Program-made: the position numbers and the translations under genes
In this document: positions 1-8,045 of the stretch, piece after piece
How the letters are laid out: each line of letters starts with the position of its first letter
Position numbering within the stretch: the first letter of the stretch is position 1
Source of the DNA: Occallatibacter sp.
GTDB taxonomy: Bacteria > Acidobacteriota > Terriglobia > Terriglobales > Acidobacteriaceae
Assembly (NCBI GenBank): GCA_031296215.1
Contig: JARLGE010000346.1
Coordinates: 1-45,797 of the forward strand
Reading direction: 5' to 3'
DNA: 45,797 nt
The notes under the pieces: generated by a model
Told to the model about the DNA's origin: nothing
The model's database searches: none
What the model saw: only the letters and a program-made list of their open reading frames with translations

Positions 1-645
1 ATGGGAGTGATGGCCACCTTCAACACCACCACCAACAAAGATGCTCTGCCTCTCTCGCCGGGGCAGAAGTTTCAGCTCTTCTTGAAGAGCTCGACCGATC
101 CCTGGCCGTTCCTGCTGGCCGGCGTAGTCTCCGGGATCGGCCAGGCAAACGACAGCTACCCGCAGTGGGGGCAGGGCGTTCAGGGCTACGCCAAGCGCTA
201 TGGCGCCGCCTACTCCGACGCATTCATCGGTAATTTCTTTGGCAATGCGGTGTTGCCGTCTCTGCTGCATGAGGACCCGCGCTACTTTCAAATGGGCAAG
301 GGTAACCCCGCCAAGCGCGTGCTCTGGGCTGCGTCGAGTACATTCTGGTGCAGGCGCGACAACGGCAAATGGGGGCCGAACTACGCCAACGTCGGTGGAA
401 ACCTGATTGGCTCCGCGATTGCACGCGCCTACTACCCTGCTTCGGAACGCACGGTCGGCGAAACCATCAGCGACGGAATCACGGTGTCGGTGGAAGGAAT
501 CGTAGGGGCCGAGGTCATCGAGTTCTGGCCGGACATCGCGCGCCACATGAAGCGCAAGCACGACGAGAAACTGGCCCGCCAGGCCGCCCAGAGCGGCGCG
601 CAAGGCGCACCTCAGACCGCTGCGCGACCCGCCGACAAAAAGTAG
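1..645 (+). CDS. Conserved acidobacterial hypothetical protein, probably 5'-truncated by the window
   Basis: This frame is open from the first base to a TAG at 643-645 (214 residues). I recognise the type from acidobacterial genomes, where proteins of unknown function share a core around YGAAYSDAFIGNF, LLHEDPRYF and a late NVGGNLIGSAIARAYYP segment. All three are visible here, at about residues 67-79, 88-96 and 131-145. A hydrophobic stretch at about residues 37-48 and alternating small and aromatic residues suggest membrane association, but no function can be given. The C-terminal 40 residues are low-complexity Ala/Gln/Lys. The ATG lies exactly at base 1 and no ribosome binding site is visible, so the real start may be upstream; family members often carry extra N-terminal sequence. 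Confidence 0.7.
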   Translation: MGVMATFNTTTNKDALPLSPGQKFQLFLKSSTDPWPFLLAGVVSGIGQANDSYPQWGQGVQGYAKRYGAAYSDAFIGNFFGNAVLPSLLHEDPRYFQMGKGNPAKRVLWAASSTFWCRRDNGKWGPNYANVGGNLIGSAIARAYYPASERTVGETISDGITVSVEGIVGAEVIEFWPDIARHMKRKHDEKLARQAAQSGAQGAPQTAARPADKK

Positions 646-994
646 ATACTCGAGGGATGGCAGAACGGCAGGGACGCTCTTAATCCGGCCGTGAAAATCT
701 GCGTCCACTCGGGCAAGTAATGGCCTTCCGTCGCAGACAAATCCCCCAGTTTTCATGAGTGTTGGCTGGAGCGGACCAAGAGTGGCCGGGCTGGAAAACG
801 AGAGTCGGCGCCGGACTATCCCATCGGCGACTGGGCTTCAAGGCCGGCCCAGCTCGCGCACTGGCGAAAGCCGTCCCCGGCCTTCCCGACTTGAAGCCGG
901 CATTTTTTGTCATTTGGAAAGTTTGACCGGGCAGAAACCGCACCTGATTAAGTGAAGATGGCCTCCGGCCGACGGGTTCGAAAGCGGCCCAAAT

Positions 995-1010
995 CGTGAC
1001 GCGCGTCACA
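995..1010. promoter_or_regulatory. CRP/FNR-type operator candidate
   Basis: The sequence CGTGACGCGCGTCACA contains a perfect 14-bp palindrome (996-1009). It matches the CRP consensus TGTGA-N6-TCACA at all but the first base. A -10-like CATAAT at 1035-1040 would put the centre of the palindrome about 43-45 bp upstream of a start site near 1046, close to the spacing of class II activation. What is seen is the palindrome and its spacing. That a CRP/FNR-family regulator binds here is inference. Confidence 0.4.
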
Positions 1011-1157
1011 GCAGCCCGCTGCGCCGAAGCCTAACATAATTCGGGTTTTGGGCAAGGATTTGCCCGTGCAGGAATGAGACATTTGCGAGGGTCGATTGTG
1101 GCGCCGAAACGTCTGATGGCAACTGCCGGGCGGGGGCGGAAAGCGATCGGGCTGAGC

Positions 1158-1199
1158 AGTTGAAGGCGGGGAGTTGAAGGCGCGGAGTTGAAGCCGCGC
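1158..1199 (+). repeat. Three tandem copies of a 14-bp unit
   Basis: The unit AGTTGAAGGCGGGG occurs at 1158-1171 and is repeated with one or a few changes at 1172-1185 and 1186-1199. It ends just before the GGAAGG ribosome binding site (1203-1208) of the CoA-transferase gene. It lies in the probable 5' untranslated region. The ATG at 1188 falls inside the third copy, which is one reason to prefer the later GTG start. Confidence 0.7.
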
Positions 1200-1217
1200 T
1201 TTGGAAGGCAACGGAAC

Positions 1218-2543
1218 GTGAATTGGCGCGAAGATTACGCGAGGAAACGCATGGATGCCCGGCAGTCGCTGGAATCGGTGTGCTCCGGGGACCGGGTATG
1301 GATTCAGTCCGGGTGCGGCACGCCCACAGTACTGGTGGAGGCGCTGGTCGAGCGCGCGCCCGATGTGCTCGATGTCGAGATCGTCCACATGAAGACGCTG
1401 GGCAACGCGGACTATACGCGGCCGGAGTATGCAGGGCATTTTCGCCATCGCGGTTTGTTCCTGGGAGAGAATGTGCGCGAAGCCATCGCCCAAGGCCGCG
1501 CCGATTACACGCCCATCTTCCTCAGCGAAATCGAGCGCCTCTTCGAGGACGGCGCCATGCCCCTGGATGTGGTGCTGATGCAGGTCTCGCCCCCGGATGA
1601 GCACGGTTTTGTGAGCCTGGGGACAACCGTGGATTGCACGCTGACCGCGGCTCGCTTTGCCCGGCTGGTCATTGCCGAAGTCAACGACCAGGTGCCGCGC
1701 ACGCATGGAGAAACCACGATCCACGTCAGCCACATCTCCTCCCTTGTTGAAACCTCACGGCCGCTGCTTGAGTTCGTGGTCGAGCCCTACACCGAGTTGC
1801 AGCGGCGCGTGGGAGAAAACGTGGCCTCGCTCATTCCCGACGGCGCCACGCTGCAAACCGGAATCGGCGGAATTCCCGACGCCGTGCTGGGCAGCCTTGG
1901 GGACAAGCGCGATCTGGGAATACATACCGAGATGTGCTCCGACGGCGTGATCGACCTGATGGAGTCGGGCGTGCTCAACGGGGAACGCAAGTCGCTGCAC
2001 CGCGGCAAGGCGGTACTCTCGTTCGTGCTGGGGTCGAAGCGGCTGTTCGAATTCATTCGCGAGAATCCCAGCTTCGAATTCCGCTCCCTCAGCTACACCA
2101 ACGATCCCTTTGTGGTGGCGCAGAACGATAGGATGGTGGCCATCAACTCCGCGATTCAAGTGGACCTGACGGGCCAGGTGTGTGCGGACTCCATTGGCAC
2201 AACCCCCTACAGCGGCTTTGGCGGGCAGTTGGACTTTATCCGCGGAGCCGCGCGCTCCAAGGGCGGAGTGCCCATAATCGCGCTGCCGTCCACGGCCGTG
2301 CGAGGCACGGTTTCCCGTATTGTGCCGGTGCTGGAACCGGGCGCCGGCGTCGTCACTTCGCGCGCCGATGTGCATTATGTTGTCACCGAACACGGTATCG
2401 CCTATCTCCACGGGAAGTCCCTACGCGAGCGGGCCGAGGCGCTGATCGCCGTCGCCCATCCGCGCTTCCAGCAGGAACTGGAAGACTTCGCCGTGCGCGC
2501 GCACTACCTGGAGCGCCGGACGGCGGCAGCAGTTTTTGTTTAA
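1218..2543 (+). CDS. Acyl-CoA:acid CoA-transferase / acetyl-CoA hydrolase family (4-hydroxybutyrate CoA-transferase-like)
   Basis: The protein is a class I CoA-transferase of the acetyl-CoA hydrolase/transferase family, which moves CoA between an acyl-CoA and a carboxylate such as acetate. I start it at GTG 1218 (441 residues, [11 protein letters not shown]) because GGAAGG lies at 1203-1208 and family members start this close to the domain; an in-frame ATG at 1188 would add ten unlikely residues inside a repeat. Visible motifs are the CoA-binding [10 protein letters not shown] segment (about residues 215-224) and HTEMCSDG, whose glutamate is residue 238. This is the position of the catalytic Glu that forms the glutamyl-CoA thioester in clostridial 4-hydroxybutyrate CoA-transferase. 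It is the first gene of the operon and could release or activate the acyl group made by the oxidoreductase next door. The substrate is not readable from sequence. Confidence 0.9.
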   Translation: MNWREDYARKRMDARQSLESVCSGDRVWIQSGCGTPTVLVEALVERAPDVLDVEIVHMKTLGNADYTRPEYAGHFRHRGLFLGENVREAIAQGRADYTPIFLSEIERLFEDGAMPLDVVLMQVSPPDEHGFVSLGTTVDCTLTAARFARLVIAEVNDQVPRTHGETTIHVSHISSLVETSRPLLEFVVEPYTELQRRVGENVASLIPDGATLQTGIGGIPDAVLGSLGDKRDLGIHTEMCSDGVIDLMESGVLNGERKSLHRGKAVLSFVLGSKRLFEFIRENPSFEFRSLSYTNDPFVVAQNDRMVAINSAIQVDLTGQVCADSIGTTPYSGFGGQLDFIRGAARSKGGVPIIALPSTAVRGTVSRIVPVLEPGAGVVTSRADVHYVVTEHGIAYLHGKSLRERAEALIAVAHPRFQQELEDFAVRAHYLERRTAAAVFV

Positions 2544-2556
2544 GGAGGTTGGACAG

Positions 2557-2892
2557 ATGAACGGAATGGAAAAGATAGAAGAGATAGTCAAGCCGGATAA
2601 GCGGGATACGGGCAAGCGGGATCGGGGCGTCTTGCAGGTCTGCGTGGACGAGTGCAAGGGCTGCGGCCTGTGTGTGGAAGCTTGTCCGCCCAAAGTGATC
2701 GGCCTGAGCGAGCGGATGAATCACTATGGTTATCGCACGGCTACGTATGCGGGCGCGTGCTGCACCGGCTGCGGCATCTGCTTCATGGTGTGCCCGGAGC
2801 CGGGGGCGATTACCGTGCTGCGGGCCGTCGACCGGCTGGCGGCTGCCGCGCGCGGCTTCCATGCGGGCGTTGCGGAGGCGAGCCATGCATAA
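2557..2892 (+). CDS. 2-oxoacid:ferredoxin oxidoreductase, delta (ferredoxin-like) subunit
   Basis: This small iron-sulfur subunit (111 residues from ATG 2557) passes electrons between the thiamine-diphosphate subunits and external ferredoxin. It has two [4Fe-4S] motifs of the Cx2Cx2Cx3CP type: [13 protein letters not shown] and [17 protein letters not shown] 2557 is chosen because AAGGAGG at 2541-2547 is an ideal ribosome binding site that overlaps the stop of the CoA-transferase gene; the open frame extends to 2536 but that start lies inside this site. The 3' end overlaps the next gene by 8 bp, implying translational coupling. The order delta-alpha-beta-gamma is usual for KOR/VOR-type enzymes. 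The short charged N-terminus before the first cluster is unremarkable. Confidence 0.93.
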   Translation: MNGMEKIEEIVKPDKRDTGKRDRGVLQVCVDECKGCGLCVEACPPKVIGLSERMNHYGYRTATYAGACCTGCGICFMVCPEPGAITVLRAVDRLAAAARGFHAGVAEASHA

Positions 2893-3979
2893 GCAGCTGA
2901 TGAAAGGGAACGAAGCCATTGTGCATAGCGCCATCCTCGCCGGCTGCCGCGGCTTCTATGGCTATCCCATCACCCCGGCCAGCGAGATTACCGAGGCGGC
3001 GGCGCTCTACATGCCGCGGACCGGCGGCGTGTTTCTGCAGGCGGAGAGCGAAGTGGCGGCCATCAATATGCTCTACGGCGCGTCGTCCGCGGGCATTCGC
3101 TGCATGACGGCGTCCAGCGGTCCCGGCATCAGCCTGATGCAGGAAGGCATCAGCTACATGGCGGGCGCGGAACTGCCCTGCGTCATCGCCGACATCACGC
3201 GCGGCGGGCCGGGCCTGGGCAATCTCGGCTCGGAGCAGAGCGATTATCACCAGGTGGTGAAGGGGGGCGGCAACGGCAGTTACCACACCATTGTTCTTGC
3301 TCCCCACTCCGCGCAGGAGATGGCCGACCTGACAGCGCTGGCCTTTGAACTGGCTGACCGATATCGCAACCCCGTGGTAGTGATGGCGGATGGATTTGTC
3401 GGCCAGATGATGGAGCCGGTGGAGTTTCCCAACGCGGCAGTTGCCCCGCGCCTGCCCGATTGGGCTGTGGCCGGCACCGCGCAGTCGCGCGGAAATCTGA
3501 TCACCTCGCTGCACATGGACATCAACGACCTGGAAGCGCATCTTCGCAAACTCGAGGCCAAGTACCGCGAAGCCGAGCGCAAAGAGGCGCGCGCCGAGGA
3601 GTGGTTCACCGAGGGCGCGGAGATTGTGCTGGTGGGCTACGGCATCGTCGGGCGGATTCTCAAGGCCGTCACCGCCGAAGCCCGCGCGGCCGGCATCAAT
3701 GTGGGCCTGCTGCGGCCCATCACGCTTTATCCCTTCCCAACCGAGCACTTCCAGCGGCTGGCACGGCGCGCGCGCGTCTTTGCGGTGGTGGAGATGAGCA
3801 ACGGCCAGCTGATCGAGGATGTGCGCCTGGCGCTGAACGGGGCGCGACCCGTCGAGTTCCTGAACCGCATGGGCGGCAACGTTCCCTCCCACGACGAAGT
3901 GCTCGCCCTGGTGCGCACGCTGGCGCTCGATAACCTTTCGGTTATAAAGACGGAAGAGGAGCAGATGGCCCATGTCTAG
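2885..3979 (+). CDS. 2-oxoacid:ferredoxin oxidoreductase, alpha subunit (KorA/VorB type)
   Basis: The alpha subunit (364 residues) carries the pyrimidine-binding and transketolase C-terminal-like domains of an enzyme that oxidatively decarboxylates 2-oxoacids to acyl-CoA, reducing ferredoxin. The start is diagnostic for the family: [17 protein letters not shown] followed by [30 protein letters not shown] (about residues 77-96) is the conserved core. The C-terminal third, with [10 protein letters not shown] and a late RMGG, is the domain II/III region. ATG 2885 lies inside the end of the delta gene (8-bp overlap), and the 3' end overlaps the beta-gamma gene by 8 bp, so the three are translated together. 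Because a branched-chain aminotransferase follows, 3-methyl-2-oxobutanoate and its homologues are likely substrates, but 2-oxoglutarate or an aromatic oxoacid cannot be excluded. Confidence 0.93.
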   Translation: MHKQLMKGNEAIVHSAILAGCRGFYGYPITPASEITEAAALYMPRTGGVFLQAESEVAAINMLYGASSAGIRCMTASSGPGISLMQEGISYMAGAELPCVIADITRGGPGLGNLGSEQSDYHQVVKGGGNGSYHTIVLAPHSAQEMADLTALAFELADRYRNPVVVMADGFVGQMMEPVEFPNAAVAPRLPDWAVAGTAQSRGNLITSLHMDINDLEAHLRKLEAKYREAERKEARAEEWFTEGAEIVLVGYGIVGRILKAVTAEARAAGINVGLLRPITLYPFPTEHFQRLARRARVFAVVEMSNGQLIEDVRLALNGARPVEFLNRMGGNVPSHDEVLALVRTLALDNLSVIKTEEEQMAHV

Positions 3980-5447
3980 CGAATTGATTTCCGAATACGA
4001 GATTTCCCACTCCCGGCCGCATGCCTTCTACGAGAGCTATGACCGCAAGGAAGACCTGAAGCACCAGACCCACTACTGCCCCGGCTGCGGCCACGGCAAC
4101 GTGCACAAGATGCTGGCGCAAGCCATCGATGAGCTTGGCATTCAGGACCGCACGGTGCTCATCAGTCCCGTGGGCTGTTCGGTCTTCGCCTACTACTACT
4201 TCGATGTGGGCAATGTGCAGGCTGCGCATGGCCGCGCACCGGCCGTAGCTACCGCCGTCAAGCGCAGCCATCCGCAGAGCATCGTAGTCAGCTACCAGGG
4301 CGACGGCGATCTGGCCGCCATCGGCTCGGCGGAGATTCTGCACGCGGCCAATCGCGGCGAGAACATCACCGTCATATTCGTCAACAACGCCGTCTACTCC
4401 ATGACTGGCGGCCAGTTCGCGCCCACCACCCTCATCGGGCAAAAGACTTCGACCACCCCCGGCGGCCGCACCGCCGCCAGTGAAGGCTACCCTCTGCACA
4501 TCAGCGAACTCCTGGCCACGCTCGAAGCGCCGGTCTACATCGAGCGAGTGGCTCTCGGCGACAATAAGCAGATTGCGCAAGCCGCGCGCGCCATCCGCCG
4601 CGCCGTCGAAAACCAGGTCCGCGGCCTGGGCTTCTCGCTCATTGAAGTGCTCTCCCCCTGCCCCACCATCTGGAAGATGTCCCCGGTCGAAGCGCAGCAT
4701 TGGGTCCACGACGTGATGGAGAAGACATTCCCGCTCGGTGTCTTCCGAGATCGCACCAAAGAAGCGCAGCCCCGTCCACTGCCCGAGCCCGCTCCGGCCC
4801 TCGAAGACATTCCGCGTATCCTCGGCATCCCCGATGATGAAGACGCGGAGGCCGATCTGCCCGTAGGCCGTCTCAGCGCGCAGGACGTCGATCTGCATGT
4901 GCGCGTCGCCGGCTTCGGCGGGCAGGGCGTTCTGCTGCTGGGCGAAATCCTCGCCGAGGCCGGCCTCGACGCCGGTCTTGAAGTCTCCTGGCTGCCGTCC
5001 TACGGCCCCGAAATGCGCTCCGGCACATCGAACTGCCACGTGCGCATTTCAAGCCGGTCCATCGATTCGCCGCTGGTCACGCTGCCCGACGTGCTGGTTG
5101 CCATGAACGAGCCGTCGCTGCGCAAGTTCGACGCCAGTGTGCGTCCCGGCGGATGGGTCATCTACAACGGCGATGTGTTCCCGCCCGACTGCGAGCGCAA
5201 AGACGTGCGCGTACTCGCGCTTCCGTTCACCCATCTCGCCGATGAGCTGGGCGACGCGCGCGCCTCCAACATGATCATGCTCGGCGCGCTGCTTGAGATC
5301 ACGGGCGTGCTGCCGCAGACGAGCATCGATGCCGCCCTTCGCAAGCTGGTTAGACATCAGAAGTGGATTGACCTGGACGAGCGCGCTCTGGCGCGTGGAA
5401 GGGAACTGGCCTTGAACTCGTTGAGGGAAGCTCTAGCGGGGGTGTGA
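3972..5447 (+). CDS. 2-oxoacid:ferredoxin oxidoreductase, fused beta and gamma subunits
   Basis: One 491-residue polypeptide joins two usually separate subunits. Residues about 35-290 are the thiamine-diphosphate-binding beta subunit: [13 protein letters not shown] near the N-terminus, GDGD at 110-113 and [11 protein letters not shown] about 30 residues later, together the Mg-TDP motif. A proline- and acid-rich linker (about 265-305) leads into the gamma subunit, which opens at VAGFGGQGV (GFGGQG at about 314-319) and includes [13 protein letters not shown], the core of the POR/KOR gamma family. No stop or frameshift separates the halves, so this is a true fusion. The gene overlaps the alpha gene by 8 bp and the aminotransferase starts 1 bp after its stop. 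The specificity caveat given for the alpha subunit applies here too. Confidence 0.93.
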   Translation: MSSELISEYEISHSRPHAFYESYDRKEDLKHQTHYCPGCGHGNVHKMLAQAIDELGIQDRTVLISPVGCSVFAYYYFDVGNVQAAHGRAPAVATAVKRSHPQSIVVSYQGDGDLAAIGSAEILHAANRGENITVIFVNNAVYSMTGGQFAPTTLIGQKTSTTPGGRTAASEGYPLHISELLATLEAPVYIERVALGDNKQIAQAARAIRRAVENQVRGLGFSLIEVLSPCPTIWKMSPVEAQHWVHDVMEKTFPLGVFRDRTKEAQPRPLPEPAPALEDIPRILGIPDDEDAEADLPVGRLSAQDVDLHVRVAGFGGQGVLLLGEILAEAGLDAGLEVSWLPSYGPEMRSGTSNCHVRISSRSIDSPLVTLPDVLVAMNEPSLRKFDASVRPGGWVIYNGDVFPPDCERKDVRVLALPFTHLADELGDARASNMIMLGALLEITGVLPQTSIDAALRKLVRHQKWIDLDERALARGRELALNSLREALAGV

Positions 5448-5448
5448 A

Positions 5449-6435
5449 ATGAAAGCCGATGGCGATCCGAATCTGACTGTGTATTTTGGCGGGCAGTACA
5501 TGCCGCTGGGCGAGGCGCGCGTGGGCATCCTCACTCACGCCCTGCACTACGGAACCGGCGTCTTTGAAGGGATTCGCGCGCATTGGGACGAGGCGCAGCA
5601 GGAACTTTTCGTCATGCGTCCGCTGGAGCACTACGAGCGCTGGAAGCAGAACTGCGGCATTCTGCGCATCGCCGTACCTCCCTCGGCGCAGCAGCTCTGC
5701 GATATCACCGTCGAACTCATGCGCCGCAACGGCTTCCGCACCAACGTCTACGTTCGCCCCCTCGCCTACAAGAGCGCCGAGCGCGTCGGCGTCAGCCCCG
5801 ACGACCAGGATTCTTTCGCTGTCATCGCGCTGCCCTTCGGCGATTATCTGCATGCGGAGAAAGGCCTGCACGCGGGAGTGAGCTCCTGGCGGCGCATCGA
5901 AGACAACGCGATTCCCGCGCGCGCCAAGATCTGCGGCGCCTACGTCAACAGCGCCTTGGCCAGCGACGATGCCCGTCGCTGCGGATTCGACGAAGCCATT
6001 TTTCTGAACGAAAGCGGTCACGTGGCCGAGGGCGCAACCTGCAATATCTTCATGGTGCGCAAAGGCAAGTTGGTTACCCCGCCGGTGACGGAAAATGTGC
6101 TCGAAGGCATTACGCGCGACGCGGTGATGGAACTGGCGCAGCGCGAACTTGGTCTATTGGTGGTGGAGCGGCCCATCGACCGCAGTGAACTCTATATATG
6201 CGACGAACTCTTCTTCACCGGCACCGCGGTCGGCCTTGCGCCCATTGTGCGGGTCGATCACCGGCCGGTCGGAGACGGAGCCCTTGGCGCGGTTACGCGC
6301 GGAGTGCGCCAGCTGTACTTCGATGCGACGCGCGGACATTTGCCAACGTACTGGAACTGGCTGATGCCGGTTTACCAATCGTGGATGAAACACGAGCAGG
6401 ACCTGTCTTCGCCGGCAAGCATCAGCGCCGGCTGA
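5449..6435 (+). CDS. ilvE: Branched-chain amino acid aminotransferase (class IV PLP)
   Basis: This PLP enzyme (328 residues, slightly longer than the usual 300-310) interconverts Leu, Ile or Val with their 2-oxoacids, using 2-oxoglutarate/glutamate as amino partner. The fold-type IV pattern is clear: an N-terminal FEGIRAH, the PLP lysine at residue 160 in ARAKICGAYVNSA, then DEAIFLNESGHVAEGATCNIF and later FFTGTA. ATG 5449 starts one base after the beta-gamma stop, inside the same operon. With the oxidoreductase before it and glutamate dehydrogenase after it, its likely job is to feed branched-chain oxoacids to the oxidoreductase, or draw them off in the reverse direction. The last 25 residues are an unconserved tail. 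D-amino-acid aminotransferase activity is a less likely reading. Confidence 0.92.
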   Translation: MKADGDPNLTVYFGGQYMPLGEARVGILTHALHYGTGVFEGIRAHWDEAQQELFVMRPLEHYERWKQNCGILRIAVPPSAQQLCDITVELMRRNGFRTNVYVRPLAYKSAERVGVSPDDQDSFAVIALPFGDYLHAEKGLHAGVSSWRRIEDNAIPARAKICGAYVNSALASDDARRCGFDEAIFLNESGHVAEGATCNIFMVRKGKLVTPPVTENVLEGITRDAVMELAQRELGLLVVERPIDRSELYICDELFFTGTAVGLAPIVRVDHRPVGDGALGAVTRGVRQLYFDATRGHLPTYWNWLMPVYQSWMKHEQDLSSPASISAG

Positions 6436-6491
6436 GCGGATGATCCTGCGCATCGCGCCTGGTGGGCAGCCTCGGCCAAGGAGGAAAGACG

Positions 6492-7751
6492 ATGCTCACA
6501 ACAAAACTGGTAGACAACGCCTATGAACTTGCGCTGGAGAACTTCGATGCGGCGGCGGATGTTCTGGGCCTCGACAACGATACACGGGAGATGATCAAGT
6601 ATCCCGAGCGCGTGCTGACGGTCACTGTGCCGGTGCGCATGGACGATGGGCATATTCACCGTTTTGAGGCCTATCGCGTGCAACACAGCCAGGTGCGCGG
6701 CCCGGCCAAGGGCGGCATCCGCTATCACCCGCAGGTGACTCTGGACGAAGTGAAGGCGCTGGCCACCTGGATGACGTGGAAGTGCGCCGTGGTGAACATT
6801 CCCTTCGGCGGCGGCAAGGGCGGCATCACCTGCGATCCGAAACACATGTCCAAGGGTGAGCTGGAGCGCATGACGCGCCGTTACACCAGCGCCATTCTGC
6901 CCATCATCGGCCCCGAGCAGGACATTCCCGCGCCCGACGTCTACACCAATTCGCAAACAATGGCCTGGATCATGGACACCTACAGCATGACCAAGGGCTA
7001 TCCGATTCCCGGCGTGGTCACCGGCAAGCCCATCTGTCTGGGCGGCTCGCTGGGCCGCAATGAAGCCACCGGCCGCGGTGTCTTCTACACCACCCAGTGC
7101 GCCTGCGAGCATCTCGGCATGGAGCTGAAAGGCTCCACGGTCGTGGTGCAGGGCTTTGGCAACGCCGGCTCCATTGCCGCGCAGTTGCTCTATGAGGCCG
7201 GCGCCAAGGTCATCGCCGTCAGCGATTCCGCCGGCTGTGTCTACAACCGGAACGGCCTCAACATTCCGGAGCTGATGCACATGAAAGCTCTCTGCGGGCA
7301 TGTGGAGGGATTCCCGGAGAGCGAGCCCATCAGCCCGGCAGAACTGCTGGCGCTGGAGTGCGACATCCTGGTCCCCTCGGCGCTGGAAAACATGGTCAAC
7401 GCGGAGAATGCAGGCACGCTACGCGCGAAGATTGTGGCCGAAGCAGCCAACGGGCCACTCACACCGGCAGCGGACAGGATTCTGGAGAGCAAGGGAACCT
7501 ATGTCATTCCGGATATTCTGTGCAACGCGGGCGGCGTCACCGTCTCCTACTTCGAGTGGGTGCAGGACGAGCAGCACCTGTTCTGGGAGGCGCAGGATGT
7601 TTACGACCGCCTGGAACGGGTGATGAAGACGGCTTTCCGCGATGTGCTCAAGATCCATCTGGATCGGACCATCCCCATGCGCACCGCCGCCAACGTGCTC
7701 GGCATCGGCCGCGTGGCTGAAGCGGTACAGATCCGGGGCATCTACCCGTAG
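6492..7751 (+). CDS. gdhA: Glutamate dehydrogenase (Glu/Leu/Phe/Val dehydrogenase family)
   Basis: This enzyme interconverts glutamate with 2-oxoglutarate and ammonium, using NAD(P). At 419 residues it has the normal length of the hexameric bacterial/archaeal type. Key residues visible are the substrate-binding lysine at about 73 in GPAKGGIRYHP, the catalytic lysine at about 109 in PFGGGKGGI, and the dinucleotide-binding GFGNAGS at about 221. I start it at ATG 6492, eight bases after AAGGAGG (6478-6484); the frame is open from 6462 but those residues precede the site. As last gene of the operon it can recycle the glutamate made by the aminotransferase, regenerating 2-oxoglutarate and releasing ammonium. 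Cofactor preference cannot be told by eye. Confidence 0.95.
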   Translation: MLTTKLVDNAYELALENFDAAADVLGLDNDTREMIKYPERVLTVTVPVRMDDGHIHRFEAYRVQHSQVRGPAKGGIRYHPQVTLDEVKALATWMTWKCAVVNIPFGGGKGGITCDPKHMSKGELERMTRRYTSAILPIIGPEQDIPAPDVYTNSQTMAWIMDTYSMTKGYPIPGVVTGKPICLGGSLGRNEATGRGVFYTTQCACEHLGMELKGSTVVVQGFGNAGSIAAQLLYEAGAKVIAVSDSAGCVYNRNGLNIPELMHMKALCGHVEGFPESEPISPAELLALECDILVPSALENMVNAENAGTLRAKIVAEAANGPLTPAADRILESKGTYVIPDILCNAGGVTVSYFEWVQDEQHLFWEAQDVYDRLERVMKTAFRDVLKIHLDRTIPMRTAANVLGIGRVAEAVQIRGIYP

Positions 7752-7776
7752 CGCTTGCTGAAAGCAGCGCCGGAAC

Positions 7777-7821
7777 CTGGAGTCCGCCGCGACCGCGAAA
7801 GCGTTTCGCGGCGGACTCCAG
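7777..7821. terminator. Strong hairpin at the end of the catabolic operon
   Basis: Two perfect 16-base arms (7777-7792, CTGGAGTCCGCCGCGA; 7806-7821) flank a 13-base loop that could itself form CGC-GAAA-GCG with a GNRA-type tetraloop. It starts 25 bp after the gdhA stop. There is no T-run, so it is not a textbook intrinsic terminator. It may halt transcription with a factor or protect the 3' end of the operon transcript. Confidence 0.5.
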
Positions 7822-8045
7822 CCCATCCCGCACGCACCCCATCCGCGTCGTATCGAAAGCTTCCAGTCGCCCGGCGGTTGCCGCTATGAAATCCGCGATC
7901 GCTTTCCACTGGATGGGGGTTAGAGCATTTTTCTTCCCGGAAGTTCGCGCCAATCTCCAGCCTATTCCCGCCCCAATCTGCTATCTTCTTAGGTTGCGCC
8001 CAGACACTCAAATATCGCCGCCGCGCCCCAAGGACCGTCGCTATC

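Larger units (their letters stand above)
646..1217. other. Intergenic region upstream of the amino-acid catabolic operon
   Basis: I find no convincing gene in these 572 bases. The region holds an imperfect inverted repeat (arms near 834-848 and 877-898), a CRP/FNR-like palindrome at 995-1010, a -10-like hexamer at 1035-1040, a small perfect hairpin at 1050-1065 (six-base arms, four-base loop) and a threefold 14-bp tandem repeat at 1158-1199. All lie before the likely GTG start at 1218, so this is probably the control region of the downstream operon. Confidence 0.5.

Noticed and set aside
2541-7751. A frameshift or misassembly joining the beta and gamma oxidoreductase genes
   Set aside because: The open frame is continuous with a normal linker and both halves are intact, so a genuine fusion is more likely.
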